Shown here piece after piece: positions 43,111 through 54,119 of a stretch of DNA of 64,000 bases. The position numbers and the translations under genes are program-made. Within the stretch, counting starts at the first letter, position 1, and each line of letters starts with the position of its first letter. The stretch is from Immersiella caudata (Eukaryota > Ascomycota > Sordariomycetes > Sordariales > Lasiosphaeriaceae): contig JAULSU010000001.1 of NCBI GenBank assembly GCA_030512335.1, positions 868,001 through 932,000 on the forward strand, read 5' to 3'. The notes beneath the pieces are model-generated. The model saw only the letters and a program-made list of their open reading frames with translations, had not been told where the DNA came from and made no database searches.

Positions 43111-44179
43111 CTAATAAACTACTGGTTTCCAGCCTGTTAAAAGGGCCTAGACTTATTTCTTAAACAGGTCCTTAGATAAGCATCGTAAAGTGCTCACTTA
43201 TTTAAGGTGATACCTGTTATATCATAAGAGAGGTTTTAATTAACCTTAAAGGGTACAATATTATATATGTGAAGAAACTTAATATTAAAATAATACTAAT
43301 AACGGGGTTCTCTTCTGTACTAATACTTATACTTATTTTAATCGTACCAGTATCTTGCTTTTTATAGCAGGTAAAGGGTACAGCTTTCTCCTTTACAGGT
43401 ATTAACATTATATCCCTAAGTGGGGTTAGCTTAATAATATGCTAGAGTAAGGTTAATAATTACGATAAAGGTATTAGGCCCTTTTTCCTTGATCTTTACA
43501 TAATAGTGTTCTGGGTTAATGTGGTGACGTATATAAGGGATTACGGAATCCCTTAGAGGTGTTAGGAAATGCTGGAAATAGGTTTTTAAGCTTAGATAAT
43601 AATTTAATATACAGGTATTATACACATAGTTAATCCACAGGATTTTATAATAAATGGGTAAGTCTATAAGGGCTGCTTACACTAAGTACTATTTATTAAT
43701 TACTGGTATAACTTAGATTAGTACACTTTATAATTCTTCCACAATCTCTTACCACTATTTAGGTTTGTGGATCATAGGGGATTTGTTAAATAAGATCTGT
43801 TTTTTACACAGGTTGTGTTCTTAAGTGTTAATGAATTTTCTCATCGTATAAAGGAAGGCTTTTTTTAAGTCTATCTTATAATAAGAGTCTTCTCGGTTAC
43901 TGACGAATTCCTCTATAAATCTAACTTCCTTACAGGCTTTTTAATACAGCCTATGTAGATTTCCTTTATAGGTGTCATTTCCCAGGTAACGTTATACAAT
44001 GTCGCTAAAAGGTCTGTAATTAAGGGGTTAAACCTATCTATATCGTTACCATGGGAACTCCGGGGTGATTTCTTTATCTATCTCCAGCGGGAGGATTATT
44101 TGTCACGCTTGTAACACCCAATCCTTAGCCTTATAAATAAACTGTTCCCAGAGATAGTGTAAACGTATTAAAAGCCTCC

Positions 44180-44669
44180 TGTTACGACCTCTGGCCTGTC
44201 GACAGGCGGTCGGCAGGGTCGTTAGATAGGATGGGTGGGCAGAGAGGAGTAGTGCAGAGGCAAGTCCTTACAGACGGGGGTTCACTGGTCAAGGATGGTC
44301 GTATGTCACTATAAGACAGAGCAACACTCCAAGTGTTGGTGCAGTAGGACACAATCGAAGGTAGTTCAATTGACGAGCGAATACTTGCGTGAGGAACAGA
44401 AGGTTCCTCACACCATCGTGGGTACGATGATGGCTATCTATACTAACTAATGGAGATGTAACTTGTACCTTGATCTGTTGCTCCGTCCCTTGGTGTTTAC
44501 AGATCACAGAGCAAGTGCTCTGTGGGTCTCTGCTTGATCTGTGACAGAGCGGATTCCTTGGCACAGATCACACAGTGTTAAGTGGTTGCTACACGGTGCC
44601 CTGTACTGTGGCGCCTGCGGGGACACGTCGGTCCGTTCCGGCCACAAGGGTGGCCCGCAGGTCGTCACA
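44180..44669 (-). repeat. Solo LTR nested between gag and pol, own target duplication
   Basis: 490 bp of the same LTR family, flanked by CCTCC on both sides (44175-44179 and 44670-44674). It keeps more GC than the other two LTRs, so it inserted later or escaped most RIP. A full element must have inserted and lost its interior by LTR-LTR recombination. Confidence 0.93.
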
Positions 44670-45099
44670 CCTCCCAAGGAATATTCCTTCCACATACCTT
44701 CCTCACACCCTGGCCACCTATAAGGGGAAAAGGTTATTATGTTATAGACCTAATAAAGCCGCGATTTGTCCTCTAAGTTAGTTTTTATTAACCTGCACTT
44801 TATAGTTTACACTCCATATAAACACTCCTTCTTAAAGTTAATCCTTATTAACCTACACCTTAAGGGGAGCTTTACTTAATCCTTTCTTTACTGTCTTATA
44901 ACCTCCGCCATTACTGCCTTAAAACTGGTCCAGTTCCTTAATAAGTCCTTACACTAGCTTAACGTTACGTCCTTTAAGTGGTAAGCGCTCCTGGGATTTG
45001 TTACATAAGGTTTCACTTATATTATCGTAATTACCGTCCGGGTTTAAATTTACCATTTATATAGTGACTTCCTCCTTACTGTTAAAGCAAATGGTCTTT

Positions 45100-46160
45100 C
45101 CTTTTAAAAGGGGGTTAAACCTAACCTTCTTTTTACTTTGGTAGCAGTTACAGGTGTAGTGGTTAAGCTTATTACAGTTAAAGTACTGGACGTTAGCCTT
45201 TAGGTGCTTTTCTTTTCCCTTATTTACTTCCACTTATACCTTCCTTACTATACTAATATCTATTAATCTAAAGTGGTATCTATATAAGGTGCTAAGGGTA
45301 ATCTGTTAACCTAATCCCTTAACTTTCTCCGTGGGACGGCCCTAACGGGGCTGTTATCTACGTCCCTTAACGTAGCTTTTCACGCAACCTATCTCTCGTT
45401 AGTAATTAAAATACCTGTTATCAGTTTAAATGGCCAGTTTGACTATTTCCTGGAGACGCTTAGGATGGTTAAGCTTATAAAGCTTGTCAGTGATATGGTG
45501 TTTAAGGTTTTACCAGAATAACATTATAAGGGCCTTATCTCTTAGAGGAGTTTTTATTACTTTGATTTGAAATTCCGTGGTGTAATCTGTCACAGAGGTG
45601 CGTTATTTCAGTCTAAGGAGCCTCTGTTTAAAGTATCGTTCCACGTCTAGCTCTCTGAATTTGGCGGTAATAACAGTAATAAAATTATTAAAACGGATAA
45701 ATAAGTTGATAGATCTTATATATTATTAGTAATAACGTTACCGTTTAACATCTCTAGTAGTAGTCCGGTCTCCCGTAAGGGCTTTATACTTATAAAGTCG
45801 TTTAACATGTGGTTTAAACCACTTAACTGCTACTTTATCTAATAAAGCACCAGTAAATATAGTCTTTAATTCTTTATTTTCAAAGCGGATAAGGTTATAC
45901 GTGATATAATTACGGAGTAGGATAAGCTATAAATTAAGTGCTGACAAGTTACCCTTAAACCTGGGTAGGGTCGGTAGCTTAATAAGCTTTTGCTGGGACT
46001 CCTTCACCCTGGTGTCCTCTTCCTTAATGGTGTTAACTTGGTTCCTAACAGTTACTTATTCCAGACAGAGATCGGTAAGGGCTTTAGCGAGTTCTTCGAC
46101 AGTTAAAGGGGTGGAGGGTGTATCCTTAGGTTTACAAGACGAGGATCCAACGGTAGACAT
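45100..46160 (-). pseudogene. gag of the LTR element
   Basis: A frame starts MSTVGSSSCKPKDTPSTPLT just inside the 5' LTR and continues with a helical capsid-like region, through RIP stops, to a zinc-knuckle remnant near 45131-45172 whose pattern is C-x2-C-x4-H-x4-C, with the first cysteine changed to tyrosine (TGC to TAC). It is non-coding now. Confidence 0.75.
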
Positions 46161-46213
46161 GGTGTCTGTAAGCTCTGTAATACTGGTCTTAAAGGGGGTA
46201 GATATAAGTATTG

Positions 46214-46699
46214 TGTTATAACCTCTAGCCTGTTAACAGACAGTTAACAGGGTCGCTAGATAAGATGGGTGGACAGAGAGGAGTAATATAAAGGCAAGTC
46301 CTTACAGACAGGGGTTTACTGGTTAATAGTAGTTATATATCACTATAAGACAGAGTAACACTTTACATGTTAGTGCAGTAAGATATAATTAAAGTTGGTT
46401 TAATTAATAAGCAAATACTTACGTAAGGAATAAAAGGTTCCTCACACCATTATAGGTACGATAATAGCTATCTATACTAACTAATGGTGATGTAACTTAT
46501 ACCTCTGCTCTGTTACTTGGTACTTCTTAGGGTAGAGCGACAGAGCAAGTGCTCTGTCGGCTCTCGATGCTCTGTACAGAGCGCACCAAGCTCCCAGAGC
46601 AGGCAGTGTGGGGTTCCCCCACACTGTATTTAATACGGTGGCGCCTGCGGGGACACGTCGGCCCGTTCCGGCCACAAGGGTGGCCCGCAGGTCGTCACA
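46214..46699 (-). repeat. 5' LTR (RIP-mutated)
   Basis: 486 bp, with the same TG...CA ends; the left tip has changed to TGTTATAACC. Followed by TGTAG, the second copy of the target duplication. Confidence 0.93.
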
Positions 46700-47349
46700 T
46701 GTAGCCTATTCTCGATTGCCAGGCTGGGCTTGTTTAGCCCTACCACGGCTATCTGAGGTAGTAATTACTATAGTGGGTGTGATAATACCTATTATAAAGC
46801 CAGTTTTATCAAAATTATACACATCTTTATCAAGGATGCCGTATTTAGCCTTTATATTATGTACAAGGGTAAACCACTTGTTAATAACCTTTAGATTTTC
46901 GCATTTAACCCTTTGGTAGTCGTATTTACGTGTAAAACGCGTCTGGAGCTTTAGCTGGCGTTTAACGAAGTTATAAGCCCAGAGCTTACCGACAAGGGGC
47001 GTGTCGCGTTTACGTAACAATCGGTTAGCCATATCTTTCACGTAACGAAGCTAAGGGTGGAATACACACGTAAATAGCTCGATTATATACTAAACAATCG
47101 TACTTTCTTTTAAATCCGTAAGCTTACGTAAGTTAGCTAGAATATCACGTCGTGCAGGTCTACCGTAAAGCTGTTACCGGAGTGTTATTTCTGGGATATT
47201 ATATGCCTTAGCTGCCTTTCGCTAACTAAGCTTTAGATTCTTCTAAATAGCTTAGATGGCTAAAAGAAGCCTCGCTTCGTTTAAATCGCTTGCCATGGTT
47301 TTTAGTGGTGGAATGTGGTAAATAATCAGGGGTAGCGTGTCGCGTTAAA

Positions 47350-47394
47350 AAGTGCGCCGCTCGCTTATATGCGCCGCTCGCTTATAACGCACGT
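47350..47394 (-). repeat. Right terminal inverted repeat of the pogo-type element
   Basis: The exact reverse complement of 36149-36193, with the same internal tandem 16-mer. The adjoining TA is at 47395-47396. Confidence 0.95.
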
Positions 47395-47396
47395 TA

Positions 47397-48059
47397 TTTA
47401 ATGTTATTATATTTAGCAATTCGCAATTGCGCAAGGAGGGTCGCGTCAGAGCACTACGCTAGCCCCCAAATGAGTCGAGGGTATCGCTTCACGCGACTTT
47501 AGATTTTCAGAGAACAACTACTGATTACCTTATCCAGGTGCCGGCTGATGGTACTTGCAAGTGGAGGTTATGAGGCCCGTGGGCCCCAACGGCCACCCGC
47601 AGGCAACGGAGAGACGTTGCAACACGTTTTGGGGCTGCCAAGTCGGACGCGCACAACACCAGGCCGTGGCACCAGGCCGTGGCACCATACCGTCCCAAGG
47701 CCAGGGGAATAGCCATCAGCCAGATGCGAGCTTGCCTCGGGGGTGGTGCTTCTCAGCCTGTCAAGAATGACGGCCGACTTCAGCCAATCCCGGGGCTCTG
47801 TATGGTCCACAGCTCTTCACCTCCAATGACGAGAGCTTCTCGCTGGTTCAATCTCCCAATTGGGGGATCACCCTGGCCACGCGCCTGCCCCGCTAAAAAT
47901 ATGCGGGGCAAAGGGCTAGGCCAAACGGGGAAAGGAGCTGTCGCCAGCGCCTGCCTTCCGTCTTATAAAAAGCCTGCCCTCCGGAAGCTCAGAACCGACT
48001 GCTGGACTTGCGACAGGCAGTCGAATCCTTCCTGAAACTCCCAACACCGCGACATCGCC
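47397..48059. other. Intergenic right of the transposon nest
   Basis: Base composition returns to normal near 47530. This holds the promoter of the next gene; nothing else is seen. Confidence 0.45.
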
Positions 48060-49607
48060 ATGCACCCCGATACACTTTGCCAGTACATCGTCCAAGGGGC
48101 CCGCGGCGAAGACCGCAGCGACGTCTGGCACGGCATCTTCGATCTCTACTGGCGTGCTGCCTTCAGCGGCCACTTTGGCGAAGCGCGGAGACTGCTCGAT
48201 GTGTATTTCGGTATCGTCGGCCCCGGTTTCAAAATCGCCAACGTTGCGGGAGACAACGGCGTCAACCGTTGTCTCGCCACAATCTGGGCGCACGCGCCAG
48301 CAGCAAAGCCATCCAACATCCCCACCTGGGTCGCCGGCGCCGGGCCATTCACTGACGATGAAGTGCCCGAATACGACATCTCCAGGCCCGGATTCTACGA
48401 GAAATGGCCCGAGAAGTACTGGATCCCCTCCTACGGCTTCCTCAAACCCGACAAACACGACCCGCACGCATGGCGAACCTCGCAAGACCACTGGGAGTGC
48501 GCCGCCTGTGCGCGGCTCCTCTGCCGTGTGCCCCAAGGACAGGTCCCCGACCGCGCTGCCATCGAGGAGGCATTCGAGGCGATTGAGCGTCTCCGCACGC
48601 AGTTGCCGTGCAGGAAATATGGCGAGCCGGAGGGGCTGTATTCACCTCCGGACCAGTCCGAAGTTGCCAGAATAGTACCAAACGACATCTACTTGCCCTT
48701 CCTCCTGGGGCTGGGGCTGCGCGACAGGGCCTGGGAGATGTTTTGTAATGGCGAGGGTCGGAATTGGCGCCGTCTCCCGGCGCTCTACGACATGTGCCTG
48801 CGCGAAGGGCGGTATCTCCCTCTCATTGAACGGGATGAAGCGAAATCGGCCGTCGATAACATCACGGCAGCATTCATCGGCCGGCAAGAGAACGGCAGGG
48901 TCGATCCCCTCAAGCCCCTGATGGACCTTGGATGGTCGGAGCTGCTCAGGCGTTTTTCGGAGGCGGCCTTGCAGTACCATGCGAGGGCTTACAGCCGTAT
49001 CAAAAACCCTCCCCGGCAGGCATCCGATATTCTCTTCCCTCCCATCGCGCCGGAACTGCTTGCAGAGACCGAACAGCGCCTGGGGCCCCTTCCGCCCGAC
49101 CTCAAAGAGATGGTGCAGGTCGCTAACGGCTTCCGGGGACCGCTTCACCGTCTCGGGCGCGGGTTTCCTGGCGTGGACAAGTTCGAAATCGAGGCATGTG
49201 ATTCCTGGTATCAGAACTTCTTGACTGATGAAGACGGCGGGCTGCCTCAAGCATCAAGCGAAGCTTTGGAGGCGCCCATCTGGATAGCCTACATTGGCAA
49301 AGGCATAGAGACTGCTTATCAGCATTTGATTTGCCCGCCAGATACCTGGCGGAAGCTCGTTGGGAATGAGCATGCTACCGATGGCGAGTACCGGGTCCAG
49401 TGTCAGATAGCGTGGGCCTACAGACATGATGTGCCCGACACCGAAGCGTTCCAGGGCGTGCGGCACTGGATTGCGAGCGAGACGTTCAAAATGGAAGGTC
49501 GACTGGGAAGACGAGAGAGGGGAGAGTGGGATGAGGCGACGGATGAGGACGAGGAGGACGAGGAGGAGAGAGAAACAGACGAGGGAGAAGATGAGGCAAT
49601 GGAGTAA
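48060..49607 (+). CDS. SUKH/SMI1-KNR4-like domain protein, intronless, 515 aa
   Basis: A complete frame. The first 290 residues are helical and look like repeat solenoid (WRAAFSGHFGEARRLLDVYF, YLPFLLGLGLRDRAWEMF, LYDMCLREGRYLPLIER). From about residue 335, ETEQRLGPLPPDLKEMVQVA-NGF matches the start of a SMI1/KNR4 (SUKH) domain, with W-IAYIGKG and LICPPDTWRKL later as its usual strand and loop. The tail is extremely acidic (DEDEEDEEERETDEGED). In fungi SMI1/KNR4 is tied to cell-wall signalling; in bacteria SUKH proteins act as immunity proteins. The assignment rests on motif recognition. Confidence 0.6.
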   Translation: MHPDTLCQYIVQGARGEDRSDVWHGIFDLYWRAAFSGHFGEARRLLDVYFGIVGPGFKIANVAGDNGVNRCLATIWAHAPAAKPSNIPTWVAGAGPFTDDEVPEYDISRPGFYEKWPEKYWIPSYGFLKPDKHDPHAWRTSQDHWECAACARLLCRVPQGQVPDRAAIEEAFEAIERLRTQLPCRKYGEPEGLYSPPDQSEVARIVPNDIYLPFLLGLGLRDRAWEMFCNGEGRNWRRLPALYDMCLREGRYLPLIERDEAKSAVDNITAAFIGRQENGRVDPLKPLMDLGWSELLRRFSEAALQYHARAYSRIKNPPRQASDILFPPIAPELLAETEQRLGPLPPDLKEMVQVANGFRGPLHRLGRGFPGVDKFEIEACDSWYQNFLTDEDGGLPQASSEALEAPIWIAYIGKGIETAYQHLICPPDTWRKLVGNEHATDGEYRVQCQIAWAYRHDVPDTEAFQGVRHWIASETFKMEGRLGRRERGEWDEATDEDEEDEEERETDEGEDEAME

Positions 49608-50082
49608 TAACCCGGAGGATTGCCGCAACCTCTATTTCTCCACCTACGTCCGAGTGTTTGGCAGCCCTTTCCCACAGGGCTGAACTTGGTCTTTGACTCT
49701 AGCATCGGTCACACGCGTGGACAAGTTCCTTGGACCAGAGGGCTGGTGAAGTAGGAAGAGCCTCAATCTGTCCCCTCTCAGAGTACAAAGTCTTTCGCTA
49801 AAAGAAAACCTCTCCTCGTCCAGTGCGGAAATGCGTTCTTGGGAACTTTGTACAATTCAGTTCCGGAATGGCAAGGCCTTGGTTGTATTGTGAGGAGACC
49901 TTCCCCGACTTTCAGATCGGCTGCTCCATTATATCGGAAGACTGGCTTGGTAGTAGTATAGAGGAAGGCGTGACTAGGTCTTGCCACCTGCTCTACTCTA
50001 TCATTCAGATAGATTGAAGATTTGAGTCTGGTTGATCTAGTGAACAAATCTGTTGACAATGGCCAAACCGTTGTCCACCACT
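49608..50082. other. Intergenic, nothing recognised
   Basis: 3' flank of the SUKH-like gene up to the MITE. No gene supported. Confidence 0.4.
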
Positions 50083-50431
50083 ATAGTCTACCCTGCACAT
50101 AACGATTATAGACATAACGATTTTCTGGGTATAACGGTAGGAATCTTCGCGCCCGTTAATTTTTCGTGAGGCATAGCGATAACCTGGCTTTTTGGAATAA
50201 TCGCTTGGTGCAATGCTTAATCACACACCCAAATAGTTATGCTCCGTAGGGTCCAGGGCACCTAGGGGGCTCTGAGCACTGCCTGAATCATAAGAGAACC
50301 CTGGATCGTGCTATAGGGGTTAGGGTTATTGGTGGGTTAACAGCCAGGGTGTCAGTCTGGGTGTAGCGATATTCTCACTATAACGATAGGATTTCAGGGA
50401 CCGACCCAATCGTTATGTGCAGGGTAGACTG
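50083..50431. mobile_element. 349-bp MITE (Tc1/mariner-pogo type)
   Basis: Terminal inverted repeats of 24 bp, (T/C)AGTCTACCCTGCACATAACG at the outer end, with one mismatch between ends, flanked by TA on both sides (50081-50082 and 50432-50433). ATAACGAT-type motifs recur several times just inside both ends. No coding capacity. It would need a transposase supplied by another element; its ends differ from those of the pogo element at 36149. Confidence 0.9.
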
Positions 50432-51155
50432 TACCGGCTTGATGTTGCCTAAGGCGGTCTTTTTTTTTTTTTTTGTTTGCGTCACTGCCAAAACAGGGGT
50501 GTTTCCCGCAGAGGGGAGAATCACCACCGAGAAAGCCCCGAGCACAGATGCTTCCTGCCTCACAGAATCCGGCATCAGTCTTCCCTCAGTCTGGGCACAT
50601 ATCCCATACCTTGATATTGTCATTGGTATAGGTTGGTAAATTTGTCTAGGCAGCCATGGTGCCACACCAGGCCAGGTAACTCCGGTCTGATTGCCGTATG
50701 GGTAGTTTTGCACGTCGAGGTCAATGCATGTAGTGTTTTTGGCAGGGAAAATCGGGCGACGTGGAAATTGGCTCGCCTTCCTTGCACAGCAAAATTCACG
50801 CCCACAGCTGTCGCCTGGTAAGATCGCGGCCGTGGGTGAGAGGGCCAAGGTTCTTTTTTTTTGGTAAGCCGCAAGGGTTACTTGCATTGGTGCGGCAACC
50901 AGGGGGTTCAGGGGTTCAAGGGGCCTGGTTTGCTGCGCAGCCGCCCCAATTCCAAAAAAAAACAAAAAACAAAGATGTTGAGTACCAGATCTTCTCAACC
51001 TGACTGAGGTGCTCGCGAGGTAAGACAGCAGGCCTAGCAGGCCAGAATAATAGGTAATTTGATAGGTTCGGATGATTAATTATGCAGATTTTGAGGCCAG
51101 AGTTAAAATACAAGTGCACGCAAGTATGAGACTGACTACTCTTGATAATTAATCC
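50432..51155. other. Intergenic with long T and A runs
   Basis: A run of about 16 T at 50460-50475 and a mixed A-run near 50955-50970. No supported gene. Confidence 0.4.
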
Positions 51156-53180
51156 TTACTCAACCGACCTCCCTTTGCCTGCCGATCCACGTGCAGATGG
51201 AGGTTTCTCCGTCACAACCGTGAAGCCAGCACCGATGCCAAGCTTCGCCCCCCGGGGAGCACTTGAAGGAGCTACAGCACCGCGAGCGGCGGATCCACCC
51301 GAGCCACGATAGTTTGACCAGTTCCACTCGTACAGGCTGAGTCGGTATGGTCCGCCGCACTTCTCAGAACCGTCGCCTGTGCAGGGCATGTCGCACTCGC
51401 TGTCGGCGGTCTGGATCGAGTCTTGATGGAGAGAGGTGCCGCACATGCAGTAGCCTCCCTCCTCGGCCCCAAACAGATTGAAGCCTTCATAGAAGCAGTA
51501 CCAGGCACATTTTCTGACCGACTGCTCACCGTCTGACCATACGATCCCTGCGAGTCAAGAAGAGTCAGCCACGTGCGTATCTTTGGGAGAGGAGCGGAAG
51601 ACAGAAGAAGAACAAGAAGCGGAACCTACGCTCGCTGAGCGCCCACTCATATTCATCATCGTCGGTATAGCAACCCTGATAGACAATATTGGGGCCGAGA
51701 GGGTTAACCTCGAAGGCGGTAAGGCGCTGAGGGCCGCCGCACGACCATTGGGGGTCGCCAAGGCAACTGGACCAGCAATCGTCCAGCCGCGCCGGTTGGC
51801 TGCTGGAGCGGAACGTGTCACCGCAACGACAGGAGCTGCCTGCCACGGTTCCAAGGAACTTGTACGGGCCCCAGGCTTTGCACTGGGCTTCGCACAGGTC
51901 GTTGGTCATGCTGGCGGACGCGAAAGAGCGGGCGTCCAGGACGGGCCCCAGCGGGTCGGTATCGGTGCGGCAGCCCAGCCAGACGTAGTCGGGAGTGTCT
52001 TCGACTCCGTAGACGTTGAGCCGCCTGTCATCGCCGCACGTCTGCGACGCGTCGCCATTGCAAGGCATGCCGCACTGGGTGTCGCCAACCCGCGTCGCGT
52101 CCTCGTCGACGCGCCAGCCGCAGTGGCATTCCTCTCCGTACTCGACGCCGAAAAAGGGGTATCCGTTGTCATCCACGCAGTGTGTCTTGCACATCTCGAG
52201 TGTCATGCCGTCATCCGTCGTTCTGTCGTCAGCCAGCGTACGCCAGCCGTTGCTCAAATCGTCGTAGCAGCCGAGCATGCGATAGCCATCCACCAACGGC
52301 GCCGTGGCCGATGGCGTCGGCATTGACGACGTCGACGATGGCAATTCCGACGATGACGGCTCAGGCGGGTTGAAATCCTCGCAGCTGCCCGACAAACAGT
52401 TGCCGGTGCCGCAGTAGTCCTCGCCTGTGCCACACTGTGACCCATGTCAGCCTCCATGTCCATTCAAGTGGATTTCTCAGTCTCTGCGGCCGCGGGCTCA
52501 GTACTCACAACGCCGTCCACGCGACAACAGTCGCCCCAGACGCCAGCGCACCGGCGGAAGCCGTGTGTCGGTCCACAAGTGCCATCGGTGCTGAATTCCT
52601 TATCCCCTAGACAAGCACCCTCATAACAGGTCCCGTCGGCGCAGTCCGCTTCCGTGTTGCCGCACGTGAAGGTGTTGACATTGCAGCACGGCAGGCCTGT
52701 ACCCGAGCAGGTTGCGCCGTTGTTGGGCGGGCCGCACAGCCCATCCCACGCACGAAGCGGCTCGATGACTGCGCGGGGTTAGGACACGTCTTGCGCAGGA
52801 CGGGGGGGCAACTTACAACCGGCGACACAGTACTCTGTATTGGGCTGGATGTTGCTGCAATCGGGTAGCAGGGTGGGGTTCAGGACGAAGAGCTTCTCGA
52901 GAAAGAGCTCGTAGGTTTCAGCAAGGTCCTCGCAGCTGTAGTAGTTGACATCGTCGTAGGTGCGGCCCAACATGCGGCAGTTGATGTCGCCGGGCAACAG
53001 GTTGGCCCCTCCGATCTCCGGCCCGTCGCGGGCCTTGATGATTTGCATCACGCCCGTGGGTGTGGCCCGCTTGTTGTAGGCGCCCTTGGGCCATGTCGAG
53101 GGCTGGCACTCGTCGCTCGCGCGCACCGCGTGAGGCGACACGGCGAGCAGGAAGGAGAGGGCCGAGACGGATGGCTTCAT
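51156..53180 (-). CDS. Secreted LysM + hevein (ChtBD1) + triple-WSC protein, four exons, 606 aa
   Basis: Exons are 52817-53180, 52509-52768, 51630-52434 and 51156-51547, with 48-82 bp introns and a kept frame. A signal peptide (MKPSVSALSFLLAVSPHAVRA) is followed by a LysM-like segment (YYSCEDLAETYELFLEKLFV, DCSNIQPNTEYCVAG). Next come hevein-type cysteine modules (CGPPNNGATCSGTGLPCCN; CGPTHGFRRCAGVWGDCC; CGTGEDYCGTGNCLSGSC). After a Ser/Pro linker there are three WSC domains, starting GYRMLGCYDDLSNGWRTL, VWLGCRTDTDPLGPVLDARS and VYQGCYTDDDEYEWALSER, each with an FxG.E..eC.CG core and CGG/CGD ending. It should bind chitin or glucan in the wall. No GPI tail. It is divergent from the GH55 fusion gene. 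Confidence 0.9.
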
Positions 53181-54119
53181 CGTGATGACGGTGCCGGATC
53201 GGTGTTCTATCTGTCTGCGCTGGCTGGCTCGTCCCGAGGGCGTGACGCCGAAGAGGTACATGTAGTCGGGTAGGCTCTAGCCTCGGCGCAGCGGCCGTCG
53301 TCGTGACGGGACTAGTGCAGGCTGCCGATGGAGACGGGAACCAGCTGCCCCCGAGGGCAATTTCCCATATCACCAATATTACCAATATCACCAGGGCTGC
53401 TGCGGCATAGCCGCGGTGAGTTCCGGGTTTGCGACGCTCGAGTTTGGCCTTCCGGGGGGCCGCATCTAGGCATTCCGAGCTCCCCGCCGCGCGCAGCACC
53501 TACCTGGCCCGACGTCGCATTGTATGACGGTACGGGTGGTCCCTCGTCGTAAAGTTAGCGTACCTTGGACTATGACCAGGTCGTGCAACAGGAACCGACT
53601 TTGGTACGGCCTCCGTGCGCATTCGGAGGTGCCTACGTCTGGGGTCTTCGCGGGGGCTTGGCATCGGGGAGCTTCGGGAATGCCATCTTGACGATGCGGC
53701 CGGCTTCCAATGCGGTGTCGCAGGTGCGGCGTGCCTGCAATTTTAGTGCACGCTAGTGAAAAGGGGATATGAATGCGGAAACTGTTGCAACTTCCAAATA
53801 TTGCCGAGTGTAGTGTCGCGACGACCCGAGGCAGTGTCGGCGCGCGTCCCGCCGTGACGGGGAGAGGGGGTATAACTGTGGAGGCCCAGACACGAAGAGT
53901 TTGCCAGAAAGACCCGAGGTCCAAGGCAGCACGAGCAACACAAGGACTGCGATCTATCTTTGTCCGTTCTTGGGCCCTCAGCGGTTCCGTCCACTCCCTT
54001 CCCCTCGGGTCCCTGTCGCTCTTGCCTTCCAGAGGTTGACATCTGGCATCTGGCTCTCTCGGGCCTTTCCGCTCCATCCACTGCAGCGTCCACTCGTTCC
54101 TTCCGCTTTTGAACCCACC
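53181..54119. promoter_or_regulatory. Shared divergent upstream region of the two wall genes
   Basis: About 940 bp separate the starts of the LysM-WSC gene and the nuclease-GH55 gene, which read away from each other, so co-regulation is plausible. No specific operator was identified. The GH55 gene start has a good context (CCCACCATGG). Confidence 0.45.

Larger units (their letters stand above)
37320..46699 (-). mobile_element. Ty3/gypsy chromovirus-like LTR retrotransposon, complete but RIP-inactivated
   Basis: 486-bp LTRs at each end begin TG and end CA with inverted tips TGTTACGACC/GGTCGTCACA, and are flanked by the identical duplication TGTAG (37315-37319 and 46700-46704). Order on the minus strand: gag with a zinc knuckle, protease, reverse transcriptase, RNase H, integrase, and a chromodomain-like tail. 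A purine tract (revcomp of 37806-37824) lies next to the 3' LTR. No TGG-type primer site is seen next to the 5' LTR. It sits inside the pogo transposase gene. Confidence 0.93.
36238..47296 (-). pseudogene. pogo/Fot1 family transposase, split and RIP-mutated
   Basis: Part 1 (46700-47296) starts MASDLNEARLLLAI and carries the helix-turn-helix/CENPB-like region and the first DDE motif KDVYNFDKTGF. Part 2 (36238-37314 after removing the duplicated target) continues directly as VIQGVNSQG and AIPPFII, later LDVGCFRPLKKAYG, and ends in a zinc-knuckle-like C-x3-C-x4-H-x4-C close to the stop. The two parts sum to exactly 558 codons. In-frame stops are of the CAA-to-TAA and TGG/CAG-to-TAG type (for example W after GNRE), as RIP predicts; the E after YNFD has become K (G to A). 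It is non-functional. Confidence 0.93.
36149..47394 (-). mobile_element. pogo/Fot1-type DNA transposon, interrupted by an LTR retroelement
   Basis: The ends are perfect 45-bp inverted repeats, flanked by TA on both sides (36147-36148 and 47395-47396), the target duplication of Tc1/mariner-pogo elements. Without the inserted LTR element and its duplicated 5 bp, the transposon is 1861 bp, the usual Fot1-like size. One transposase frame lies on the minus strand. The element is inactivated by RIP-type stops and by the insertion. Confidence 0.93.

Noticed and set aside
44289..44782. Several 60-90 codon frames on both strands in and beside the solo LTR
   Set aside because: LTR sequence; frames arise by chance in the less RIP-mutated copy.
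36147..47396. CRISPR-like array from the repeated motifs
   Set aside because: The repeats are LTRs, terminal inverted repeats and a minisatellite; there is no repeat-spacer pattern and the genome is eukaryotic.
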